Of a stretch of DNA of 64,000 bases, positions 8,330 through 15,774 are shown piece after piece. The stretch is from positions 1 to 64,000 of the forward strand of contig CALESB010000008.1 of assembly GCA_937906995.1 (NCBI GenBank). The letters run 5' to 3'. The notes beneath the pieces were generated by a model. The model had not been told where the DNA came from and made no database searches. It saw nothing but the letters and a program-made list of their open reading frames with translations. This DNA comes from an uncultured Sutterella sp. (lineage in GTDB: Bacteria; Pseudomonadota; Gammaproteobacteria; Burkholderiales; Burkholderiaceae_F). A program made the position numbers and the translations under genes. Every line of letters begins with the position of its first letter. Position 1 is the stretch's first letter.

Positions 8330-9106
8330 ATGAAAGTTTTTATCACCGGCGCCTCCAGTGGCATTGGTGCTGCTTTGGCAAAAGAATTTGCCAAACGTGG
8401 CGCAACCCTAGGTCTAGTTGCTCGTCGATTAGATCCTATTAAGGAGTTGATCGCCTCCTTACCTAATGCAGAACTGCACAAAGCTTATGCTTGTGATGTC
8501 ACAGATCGTGACCACTTGATCGCTGTTGCTCGTGAATTTGATAGTGCTGTTGGTGGGGCTGATATTGTCATTGCTAACGCGGGTATTAGTGTTGGTGTTA
8601 AGACTCAATACTATGAAGATCTCGCCGTAATGGAAAAGGTTTATCAAACCAATGTTTTCTCGATGGCTACCACGTTCCATGCGTTTATCACTCCAATGCT
8701 TGAACGCAAGCGTGGCACATTAGTTGGTATCGGCAGCGTTGCTGGCATTCGTGGCATGCCCGGCACAGAAGCATACTGCTCTAGTAAGTCTGCGGTCATT
8801 ACCTATTGTGAAAGCCTTCGCGTTGAGATGAAAAAACATGGCATTGATGTTCTAACCGTCTGCCCTGGATTCGTAAAAACACCTCTTACAGATGTTAACC
8901 CCTACCCAATGCCCTTCATCCTAACTGCTGATGAGTTTGCCAAACGTGCTGCAGATGCAATTATGGCTAAGCGCACTTATACAACAATTCCATGGCAAAT
9001 GGGAGTTGCTTCTAAATTGTTACGCTTACTTCCTAACTGGCTCTTTGATAAGGTCTTTGGCAAGCGAAAACAAAAACCAAGAAACTCTGAAATTCACCGT
9101 GCCTAA
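8330..9106 (+). CDS. Short-chain dehydrogenase/reductase
   Basis: NAD(P)-dependent oxidoreductase of the classical SDR family, 258 aa. The Rossmann motif TGASSGIG is at about 6-13, the NAG motif (IANAGIS) is near 85, and the catalytic Ser plus YxxxK (Y149, K153 in YCSSKSA) are present. GAGG lies six bases before the ATG. It is the last gene of the argS-led operon and ends in a strong terminator. The sequence resembles the YdfG/short-chain acyl-modifying group of Proteobacteria but the substrate cannot be assigned. The Lys/Arg-rich C-terminus (KRKQKPR) follows a hydrophobic amphipathic stretch and could sit at the membrane. Confidence 0.9.
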   Translation: MKVFITGASSGIGAALAKEFAKRGATLGLVARRLDPIKELIASLPNAELHKAYACDVTDRDHLIAVAREFDSAVGGADIVIANAGISVGVKTQYYEDLAVMEKVYQTNVFSMATTFHAFITPMLERKRGTLVGIGSVAGIRGMPGTEAYCSSKSAVITYCESLRVEMKKHGIDVLTVCPGFVKTPLTDVNPYPMPFILTADEFAKRAADAIMAKRTYTTIPWQMGVASKLLRLLPNWLFDKVFGKRKQKPRNSEIHRA

Positions 9107-9111
9107 AATGA

Positions 9112-9144
9112 CAAAAGCCGAAATCTTCGGCTTTTGCTTTTTTT
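9112..9144. terminator. Terminator between the SDR gene and recQ
   Basis: Perfect 11-bp stem CAAAAGCCGAA/TTCGGCTTTTG with a 3-base loop, followed on the plus strand by C and seven T. It ends the argS-SDR operon. The minus-strand side has a TTTT stretch further out, so it may also serve recQ, whose stop codon it abuts. Confidence 0.9.
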
Positions 9145-10955
9145 CAGTGATTATGTTCAGAAAGCCACTGATTAATCTCGTGGCAGACGGCCTCTCCATA
9201 GTGTTCAATACGCTTTTCACCAATACCGCTAATACCCTGCATTTGCTCTGAGCGCCTTGGCTTTCTTTTGACAATCTGTACCAAAGTCCGATCGGGAAAA
9301 ATGTTATATGCTGAAAGGCCTTTTTCATGAGCCACGCCACTTCTCCACCGACGAAGGACTTGAAATAGCTCTTGCTCTTGATCTGTTAAATCATCATGGT
9401 CATAAACTTTGCGAGTAGAGAGTTGTTTATGTCCATCAATACGTACGTAAAAAGCCTCTTCGCCCTTTAGTAATGCACGAGCCTTAGCGCTTACTGTTAA
9501 AACGTTACGGCAGCAGTAATTTACATGAACATAATGTCTAGCAATCAACTGACGTAGAATTTTTCGCCAGTACTTCAGACTATGTCCTCTACCAATTCCA
9601 AAGGTCGGAAGTTCCTGATGATTGCGCTCAAAGACTTTATCTGTTGCTTCGCCTCTCAATACATTAATCACGTGCGATGCCCCAAAACCAAGATTATTTG
9701 TTTTGGAACATCGATAAATACATGACAATAATTTTTGAGCATCATCACTAGCATTCTTCATTTGAGGTGGATTTTCACAGTTGTCACAATTTCCACATTT
9801 ATCGGAATGCTCTCCAAAATACGCTAGCAATAATTGGCGACGACACTGAACAGATTCCGCCAACCCAAGCATACTATCCAATTTATGTAAACATACCTGT
9901 TTATACAGATCCTCTGCATCACTATTTTCAACAAAAAAGCGTTGTTGTACAACATCCTCTAAACCATAAAACAGAACTGATTCTGCTGGTAACCCATCGC
10001 GACCGGCCCGTCCTGTTTCTTGAAAGAAGTTTTCAATGGATCTTGGCATATCTACATGGATAATAAAGCGAACATCCGGCTTATCGATCCCCATCCCAAA
10101 AGCGACTGTTGCTACCATCACGCAAGGACGCTCAAAAAATAATCGCTGATTGAGTTCTCTTACCTGTGGTTCTAATCCAGCATGATAAATTAAGGTATCA
10201 ATGCCCTTTTCTTGGAGTACTTTTGCTACCTCTTCGGTTCGACGACGAGTGGCACAATACACAATCCCAGATTCATGTAAGTGCTCTCCAACAATAAAAT
10301 TCACTGCCTGATCCAAATAGCCCTGAACCTTTTCACACATACGATAACGAATATTAGGTCGATCGAAACTTGTAATGAACTTTTTAGGTGTAATTAATAA
10401 TCGATCTACGATTTCCTGACGCGTTTGTTCATCTGCGGTCGCGGTTAGAGCAATGCGAGGCACAGTCGGAAATCTTTCTCTTAAGATATCAAGCTGTTGG
10501 TACTCTGGACGAAAGTCGTGCCCCCATACAGATATGCAGTGAGCTTCGTCAACTGCAAATAAATTTATTGGAAGCGTTTCAAGGAAATCTAACATTGATG
10601 GCTTTAGCAGGCGCTCTGGCGCTACATAAAGCAACTTCACCGAACCTTGCCTTAGACGTCGGTAAATATCCCTAGACTCTTCGTACGTCAGCGAGGAATT
10701 AATAGCAACCGCACTAACTCCTGCATCATTGAGTTGGTCAACCTGATCCTTCATCAGTGCGATTAAAGGCGACACAACAACACCTATCCCTGGACGCATA
10801 AGCGCAGGGATCTGGTAACAAAGGCTTTTTCCGCCCCCTGTAGGCATAAGAACTAAAGCATCTTGGCCGGTATAAACCGTCTCAATAACATCTTTCTGAA
10901 AACCTCTAAAAGAGTCATATCCAAAATACTTTTTTAATATTGATTCACTCGTCAT
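9144..10955 (-). CDS. recQ: ATP-dependent DNA helicase RecQ
   Basis: 3'-5' superfamily 2 helicase acting in recombination and fork repair. The 603-aa protein contains the Walker A TGGGKS at 39-44, the DEAH box at 136-139 (VDEAHCISVWGHDFRP, the RecQ-specific aromatic loop), helicase motif VI as QETGRAGRDG, a Cys-rich Zn-binding RQC segment (CGNCDNC) and a C-terminal HRDC domain (from about 525). Length and domain order equal E. coli RecQ. The gene is monocistronic, convergent with the SDR gene, and its stop overlaps the T-tract of the shared terminator. Confidence 0.97.
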   Translation of the reverse strand: MTSESILKKYFGYDSFRGFQKDVIETVYTGQDALVLMPTGGGKSLCYQIPALMRPGIGVVVSPLIALMKDQVDQLNDAGVSAVAINSSLTYEESRDIYRRLRQGSVKLLYVAPERLLKPSMLDFLETLPINLFAVDEAHCISVWGHDFRPEYQQLDILRERFPTVPRIALTATADEQTRQEIVDRLLITPKKFITSFDRPNIRYRMCEKVQGYLDQAVNFIVGEHLHESGIVYCATRRRTEEVAKVLQEKGIDTLIYHAGLEPQVRELNQRLFFERPCVMVATVAFGMGIDKPDVRFIIHVDMPRSIENFFQETGRAGRDGLPAESVLFYGLEDVVQQRFFVENSDAEDLYKQVCLHKLDSMLGLAESVQCRRQLLLAYFGEHSDKCGNCDNCENPPQMKNASDDAQKLLSCIYRCSKTNNLGFGASHVINVLRGEATDKVFERNHQELPTFGIGRGHSLKYWRKILRQLIARHYVHVNYCCRNVLTVSAKARALLKGEEAFYVRIDGHKQLSTRKVYDHDDLTDQEQELFQVLRRWRSGVAHEKGLSAYNIFPDRTLVQIVKRKPRRSEQMQGISGIGEKRIEHYGEAVCHEINQWLSEHNH

Positions 10956-11060
10956 CGGTCATTTCAAATTAACCCCAACAGTATACAGAGAGTTACATAT
11001 GAGACGCTTAAATTGGCAAAAACATGGGGTATTCCGTTAAAACGATACAAAGTTGAATCC

Positions 11061-11073
11061 GTTACAATGTAAC
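11061..11073. promoter_or_regulatory. Palindrome upstream of iadA
   Basis: GTTACAATGTAAC is a perfect 5-bp inverted repeat around a 3-base centre in the 245-bp gap between divergent recQ and iadA. A TATAAT sequence lies downstream at 11129-11134 without a good -35, which would suit an activated or repressed promoter. The core resembles GTTAtAatATAAC-type Zur half-sites, but this is only a resemblance. Confidence 0.35.
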
Positions 11074-11200
11074 AAAAGACGCACTATCAATGTCTCTGAG
11101 TGACACAGATAGGCTCACGTTATAAACCTATAATTCTTGGCTAACCTAATACAGTTAGTTAGGGATTCTTTTTTCTTTGACTCCTAGAGGATCCGTACCC

Positions 11201-12343
11201 ATGTTTAAGATCATTAAAAACGCCAACCTCTATACACCGGCCCCTGTCGGTAAAAAAGATCTTTTGATCTGTGGTGACAAAATTGTTGCAATCGAAGACA
11301 GCCTTGATGCCTATCACTTCCCTGGTGAAGTTGAAGTTATTGATGTTCAAGGTGCTACAGTTACTCCGGGCTTTTTTGATCAACACGTTCATTTGACTGG
11401 CGGTGGTGGTGAAGGTGGTCCTGCTACACGAGTTCCCCCCGTCATGCCTAGCCAATTGTTACGTGCTGGTGTCACAACAGTTTGCGGGGTAATGGGTACT
11501 GAAGGGACCACAAAGTTCCCTGAAGAACTTTATGCTAAGGTCATGGGCCTACGTCAAGAAGGTTTGACAGCCTACATGCACACGGGTTCTTATCAATTCC
11601 CATCCCCCACAATTACCGGTAATGCACGAAAGGACTTGATCACGGTTGAGCCTGTGCTTGGTGTGAAAATTGCTTTAGCAGACCATCGTTGCTCTTTCCC
11701 TAACGATGATGAAATGCTCAAACTTGTTGCAGATGTCCGCATGGGCGGTATGCTTTCTGGCAAGAAGGGTGTTTTGCATGTTCACTTAGGTGATTTTGGT
11801 GGCGCTTACGAGCAATTTGAACGTTTGATCGCTCGTGGCTTGGCACGTCACCACTTCTCCCCGACTCACACTGGTCGCGAACCGAAGTTATTTGAACAAG
11901 CCATTGAATTTGCCAAGAAGGGTGGTGTTATTGACATTACCTCGGGTGGTGGCAATGTCTACCCATTTGTTGAATGTGTTGAACGTGTTCTCAAGGCTGG
12001 CGTTGATCGCTCCCGTATCACGATGAGCTCTGATGGCAATGGCTCTATGCCGAAGTTTGATGACAACGGCAATATGGTAGCTATTGTTGCTGCACCCGTG
12101 AATGCTAACCATGCAATGCTCAAAGAAATGGTTGCCGCAGGCATTGATTTTGAAACCGCTTTAATGATGACAACGTCAAACGTTGCTGATTCCTTGGGCG
12201 TTAAAGAAGCTCGTGTCCTTATTGGTGCTAACGCCAACTTGTGCGTTTTAAATAGCAGCTTAGATATCGATACAGTGATTGCTCGCGGTGTCGTCTGGGT
12301 TAAGGGCGGCCAAAGTGTAAAACTCGCTAACTTTGAAGCCTAA
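11201..12343 (+). CDS. iadA: Isoaspartyl dipeptidase (beta-aspartyl peptidase)
   Basis: Zinc-dependent amidohydrolase that cleaves beta-aspartyl (isoaspartyl) dipeptides released from damaged proteins. The 380-aa product aligns by eye with E. coli IadA throughout: the binuclear-metal HVH pair at 62 and 64 followed by LTGGGGEGG, then TGSYQFPSPTITG, LADHRCSFP, HLGD, PTHTGREPLFEQ-like sequence, and the catalytic Asp in SSDGNGSMP near 280. The ATG at 11201 has AGAGG ten bases upstream; the in-frame start 24 bases earlier has none. The gene stands alone between recQ (divergent) and sstT (convergent). Confidence 0.93.
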   Translation: MFKIIKNANLYTPAPVGKKDLLICGDKIVAIEDSLDAYHFPGEVEVIDVQGATVTPGFFDQHVHLTGGGGEGGPATRVPPVMPSQLLRAGVTTVCGVMGTEGTTKFPEELYAKVMGLRQEGLTAYMHTGSYQFPSPTITGNARKDLITVEPVLGVKIALADHRCSFPNDDEMLKLVADVRMGGMLSGKKGVLHVHLGDFGGAYEQFERLIARGLARHHFSPTHTGREPKLFEQAIEFAKKGGVIDITSGGGNVYPFVECVERVLKAGVDRSRITMSSDGNGSMPKFDDNGNMVAIVAAPVNANHAMLKEMVAAGIDFETALMMTTSNVADSLGVKEARVLIGANANLCVLNSSLDIDTVIARGVVWVKGGQSVKLANFEA

Positions 12344-12374
12344 TTTTTAGCTTCACTCTCGTGGTCTTATAAAA

Positions 12375-12397
12375 TTCCCGTGCCTTAGGCACGGGAA
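12375..12397. terminator. Hairpin after iadA
   Basis: Perfect 10-bp stem TTCCCGTGCC/GGCACGGGAA with loop TTA, 32 bases past the iadA stop. There is no T-run on the plus strand; on the minus strand TTTT follows. It may be a weak terminator or an mRNA-stabilising hairpin. Confidence 0.5.
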
Positions 12398-12451
12398 CAA
12401 GTACTAGGAAAGGCGAGAATACTTGCTCGACATTTCTCATAAATATCGAGA

Positions 12452-12484
12452 CAAAAAAAGGGAACCCACAACAAGGTTCCCTTT
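12452..12484 (-). terminator. Rho-independent terminator of sstT
   Basis: Stem AAAGGGAACC/GGTTCCCTTT with an 8-base loop, followed on the minus strand by seven T, 18 bases after the sstT stop codon. Confidence 0.88.
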
Positions 12485-12501
12485 CGCTTTATATGCGTAC
12501 C

Positions 12502-13767
12502 TTAACGCAATTCCCTGATATCTCGACCATGACGATCTTCCTCAACCGCTAAACGCTCTGCGCGCATACAGGCAGCCGCCGTAAATAGCACGTCAGAAGA
12601 CGAGTTCAACGCGGTTTCTGAAGAGTCTTGTAAAACACCAATAATAAAGCCAACAGCAACGACTTCCATTGCAACTGTTTGATCAATACCAAAAAGACCA
12701 CAGGCTAACGGAATCAACATTAATGAGCCACCGGGTACACCTGATGCACCACAAGCACAAACTGAAGCGATAAAACTCAAAAATAAAGCCGTTATGAAAC
12801 TTACTTCAATATTCAAGCTGTGTGCAGCAGCCAAAGTCAAAACCGTAATCGTAATAGCTGCGCCAGCCATATTAATAGTCGCACCCAAAGGAATCGTGAT
12901 TGAATAGGTCCCTTCATCTAGATTCAAACGACGACACATGCCCATGTTGACAGGAATATTTGCTGCTGAGGAGCGGGTAAAAAATGCCATGACTCCACTT
13001 TCTCGCAAGGTTGCCAACGTTAAGGGGTATGGGTTTTTATGAATGCAACACCAAACCATAAAAGGATTTAAAACCAAGGCGACAAAGATCATGCAACCTA
13101 ATAAAACAACCAAAAGTTGCAAATAGCCTTGGAACACCTCTATCCCTGTCGTTGCTACCGTACTACTAACCAAACCGAAAATACCGAAGGGCGCTAAACG
13201 AATGACAACACGGACAACAAATTCCACCCCTCGAGATAAGTCCACCATGAACTGTCTAGAAGAATCGGCAGCATGACGCAGGGCAACACCCAAACCCGTA
13301 GCCCAGGCCAAAATACCGATGTAATTACCCTTTAAAAGCGCATTGACCGGGTTATCAAAAATGGAAAGCAACATATTACGCATCACTTCCATTACTCCTC
13401 CTGGCGCTGCAACTTGAGACTCTGTCGTGACCAACATAATCTGTGTAGGAATAAAGTAACTGACGGTCACAGCAACAAGAGCAGCCCCAAATGTCCCAAT
13501 AATGTACAGTGAGATGACAGGCTTAATATGGGCCTTTGTTTCCACGTCATGATTAGCAATAGCTGATGTCACCAAAACAAAAACTAATAAAGGGGCCACT
13601 GCTTTTAAAGCTGAAATGAATAGCGTTCCTAAAAAAGCGCTACTGACTGCAAATTCTGGTAAAAGGTAAGCACAGCCTACCCCAAAAATTAAGGCCACCA
13701 AAATTTGTTTAACAAGCGATGCTTGTAAAAATGGCATCGCAAATTTAATCATCGTACGTTTGGGCAT
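12502..13767 (-). CDS. sstT: Serine/threonine:Na+ symporter SstT
   Basis: Inner-membrane Na+-coupled L-serine/L-threonine transporter of the dicarboxylate/amino acid:cation symporter (DAACS) family. The 421-aa protein has about eight hydrophobic helices and two re-entrant loops. It shows the SstT hallmarks FFTRSSAANIPVNM (hairpin HP1), IPLGATINMAGAAIT (helix 7) and GASGVPGGSLMLIP (HP2). These fit SstT better than GltP or DctA, where the HP1 sequence is TSSSAATLP. It is transcribed toward iadA and ends in its own terminator. The first ATG was kept, although a second in-frame ATG five codons later is possible. Confidence 0.92.
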   Translation of the reverse strand: MPKRTMIKFAMPFLQASLVKQILVALIFGVGCAYLLPEFAVSSAFLGTLFISALKAVAPLLVFVLVTSAIANHDVETKAHIKPVISLYIIGTFGAALVAVTVSYFIPTQIMLVTTESQVAAPGGVMEVMRNMLLSIFDNPVNALLKGNYIGILAWATGLGVALRHAADSSRQFMVDLSRGVEFVVRVVIRLAPFGIFGLVSSTVATTGIEVFQGYLQLLVVLLGCMIFVALVLNPFMVWCCIHKNPYPLTLATLRESGVMAFFTRSSAANIPVNMGMCRRLNLDEGTYSITIPLGATINMAGAAITITVLTLAAAHSLNIEVSFITALFLSFIASVCACGASGVPGGSLMLIPLACGLFGIDQTVAMEVVAVGFIIGVLQDSSETALNSSSDVLFTAAACMRAERLAVEEDRHGRDIRELR

Positions 13768-14260
13768 AACTTAATCTTTATGAGTTGTGTTGATAAGCTC
13801 AAACCTTACTTTCCACCTTCACAGAGGTCTTTTTGAGCAAAGTCAACTTTTTAATCGATCTTAATGAATCATTGTAGGGGTTTCCGCTTTCGTTCGGATT
13901 GTCGATTTTAAATTTTCTATGATTTTTTAAGCCCTTATACCTAGAGAGCAAAAAAACCATACCTGGGTTAACTAGGGATGGTTTTATTTTCCAGTAACTC
14001 TATGTTTTATTTACTATCATTAATCATTTCTATCGGGTTGAGTAGCCTTTTCACTCTGGACGATCAAAACTCTTACCCAGCGCTCACCTTCCACCATATC
14101 CTTACCTCCAACCTAAAGAGTAAGCAACCCACTGCTAGCCTGCATGAAAGGATTATGACGTTACGAAATCAAACTTTAATTTAGTGTGTGCCCTCTTATA
14201 CAAAAGAGCAAATTACCGTAAACTCTGATCTCATTGATTTGAAAATCCAATGAGAGAAAA
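13768..14260. other. 493-bp divergent intergenic region with an internal terminator-like hairpin
   Basis: Region between divergent sstT and the DUF3455 gene. At 13953-13985 AAAACCAT and ATGGTTTT pair, continued after one mismatch by CCT/AGG, with A/T tracts on both sides, i.e. a bidirectional terminator shape although no known gene ends here. This hints at a short untranslated transcript on either strand. An ORF at 13978-14184 starts inside the hairpin and looks non-coding. I see no convincing promoter. Confidence 0.4.
14229..14255 (+). promoter_or_regulatory. Leader hairpin covering the DUF3455 Shine-Dalgarno
   Basis: TCTCATTG pairs perfectly with CAATGAGA, with ATT/AAT extending the stem. 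The 3' arm includes GAGA, the only Shine-Dalgarno-like sequence, and the ATG is six bases past the hairpin. Such a fold could hold translation off until melted or bound. Confidence 0.45.
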
Positions 14261-14758
14261 ATGCGCTTACCTTTTCGCTTATCTTTACTCGCTATAACCA
14301 CCTCTTTGTGCGCTTGCTCTACAGTACAGTCACCCTCCATTATGCCGCCGGACACCACTCAAGAGGCCTTTCGTTTAGAAGCTTCTGGGGAGCAAGTATT
14401 TAGATGCCGAATCGATGCACATGGTTGGTTCTGGAAATTTGAAGCCCCTAATGCTTACCTATTTGACCCAGAAACGAATCAAGCAGTTGCTAAACATGGT
14501 TACAACTTTACCTTCGTCCATAACGATGGCTCTAAATTAAAAACAAAAATTATCTCCACTGAGCCAAGACAAGGCAATAACTTACCCGAGGCATTGTTCG
14601 CGGTCAATGACAGCACTTATTTTGGAAAATTCGCTCAAGTGAAATATGTTCAACGTCTCAATACTAAAGGTGGAGTGCCTACCACTAAATGCAGTAAAGA
14701 AAAAAATGGGCAGCTTGCACGCGTCCCATTTTCTGCAGAATTTGTCTTCTTTAAATAA
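14261..14758 (+). CDS. DUF3455-family lipoprotein
   Basis: Predicted exported lipoprotein of unknown function. Residues 1-19 form a lipoprotein signal with lipobox LCAC (lipidated Cys19). The mature part shows the DUF3455 pattern: FRCRIDAHGWFWKFEAPNA, LFDPETNQAVAKHGYNFTFVHNDGSK, a central PEALF segment and a C-terminal FSAEFVFFK ending in aromatic residues. The family is common in Proteobacteria and fungi, usually as small exported proteins. The start is preceded by GAGAG within a hairpin. The neighbour downstream is a DUF1801 protein after 108 bases; there is no sign that they share a pathway. Confidence 0.8.
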   Translation: MRLPFRLSLLAITTSLCACSTVQSPSIMPPDTTQEAFRLEASGEQVFRCRIDAHGWFWKFEAPNAYLFDPETNQAVAKHGYNFTFVHNDGSKLKTKIISTEPRQGNNLPEALFAVNDSTYFGKFAQVKYVQRLNTKGGVPTTKCSKEKNGQLARVPFSAEFVFFK

Positions 14759-14866
14759 GCTAACGGCCTGATTTCCCGGCAAAAATAAAGCAAACGCCTT
14801 GAAAAATCAAGTGAAAATAGATATAATTAAGAGCTAATTTTTTAAATTATTCAAGGGTTTTTAGAG

Positions 14867-15355
14867 ATGTCGACCGTTGGTGATTACCTTCAGAGCCTTC
14901 CGACCGATCGTCGTGTCGCAATGGCAAAAATCTGCAGTTTGATTCGTCGCTCTGCCCGTGGCGTGCGTGAAAGCATGCGTCAATCCCTGGCATTTTATGA
15001 GTTACAAGGTCCTCTTTTTGCGTTAGAGTCTGGCGAAAAGGACATGACCTTGTATGTCGCAGAAAAAAGTGTGATTGAGTCTTTTAACGACAAGTTTGTT
15101 CAAGTTAACCTTGATCAACAATATCTTTTCTTCCCCGATTTAAATCGCATCCCCTTAGATGTTATTGAAAAGATTGTTAGAGAATCTGTCACTGCCCGTC
15201 GTGCAACGATGGCTGCAGGTGCCGTTCCGACACAAGCCGAATTGCTCCATATCTGGGGCAAGACAGAGGAAGATGCCAAGGCACCGCCTCCTGTTGTTCG
15301 TATCTCTTTAAAGAGCAGAGAAGAAGAGGAAGCTGAGGCCGAGGCTCAAAAGTAA
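14867..15355 (+). CDS. DUF1801-like domain protein
   Basis: Cytoplasmic 162-aa protein. The N-terminal part (VGDYLQSLPTDRRVAMAKICSLIRRSARGVRESM) and the core (LAFYELQGPLFAL...MTLYVAE...) match the general pattern of the DUF1801/YdhG fold (a small alpha/beta family related to frataxin-like proteins); this is recognition by pattern and only moderately certain. The C-terminus from about 130 is an added charged tail rich in Lys and Glu (SREEEEAEAEAQK). The ATG follows an A/G-rich stretch (TTTAGAG). Monocistronic with its own terminator. Function unknown. Confidence 0.65.
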   Translation: MSTVGDYLQSLPTDRRVAMAKICSLIRRSARGVRESMRQSLAFYELQGPLFALESGEKDMTLYVAEKSVIESFNDKFVQVNLDQQYLFFPDLNRIPLDVIEKIVRESVTARRATMAAGAVPTQAELLHIWGKTEEDAKAPPPVVRISLKSREEEEAEAEAQK

Positions 15356-15372
15356 TAGAACTCTGTCCAGTC

Positions 15373-15402
15373 AAAAGCGAGCATTAATGCTCGCTTTTTT
15401 CT
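15373..15402 (+). terminator. Rho-independent terminator of the DUF1801 gene
   Basis: Palindromic stem AAAAGCGAGCATT/AATGCTCGCTTTT running into a TTTTTT tract, 18 bases after the stop codon. Confidence 0.9.
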
Positions 15403-15478
15403 ATTAGGGCGATAGTTTTTCCCCTATTTTGATTCTTGATATTTTCTCCAACGTCTCCTTTTTCGGTATCCTTAGTCC

Positions 15479-15688
15479 ATGCCGAAAAAAAGATTGAACA
15501 CCCTGCATTCCGACAAGCGCCTCGTTCGCAATGTCGCTCTGACTCTGGCTTGCAAAATTGCCTTTATTGCTTGCCTGGGTTTTCTGTTCTTTGGTTCTGG
15601 TGATCGAGTCTCAACCGATGCCGAAACGATGAGTCAAGTGCTCTTATCTTCCGATAAGACCCCCACCTCAGTCTCTACCCAACCCTAG
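15479..15688 (+). CDS. cydP: Small cytochrome bd-associated membrane protein (CydP-like)
   Basis: A 69-aa protein with a basic N-terminus (MPKKRLNTLHSDKRLVRN) and a single hydrophobic helix (about 18-42, VALTLACKIAFIACLGFLFF), then a polar tail. Its place directly before cydA and the pattern of a basic head, ALTLACK-type helix and FFG end agree with CydP, a putative small subunit found ahead of cydAB in Betaproteobacteria. The 86-bp gap to cydA has no terminator, so they are likely co-transcribed. The assignment depends largely on context. Confidence 0.65.
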   Translation: MPKKRLNTLHSDKRLVRNVALTLACKIAFIACLGFLFFGSGDRVSTDAETMSQVLLSSDKTPTSVSTQP

Positions 15689-15774
15689 CCTTTGCCTTTG
15701 AGGCTCTTGGCCAAGTGGTAGCTCTTTTCGTCATCGCTTGAGGTTAAAGAAGTCTTCTTGTACAAGGACACAAC

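Noticed and set aside
9026..9340. Minus-strand ORF overlapping the SDR and recQ ends
   Set aside because: Shadow of two certain genes and their terminator.
12375..12397. Hairpin CCCGTGCC-TTA-GGCACGGG as an IS200-type end
   Set aside because: Single copy with no partner nearby and right after iadA; more likely a transcript-end hairpin.
13978..14184. 68-codon ORF in the sstT/DUF3455 gap
   Set aside because: Starts inside a terminator-like hairpin, has no ribosome site and no recognisable protein pattern.
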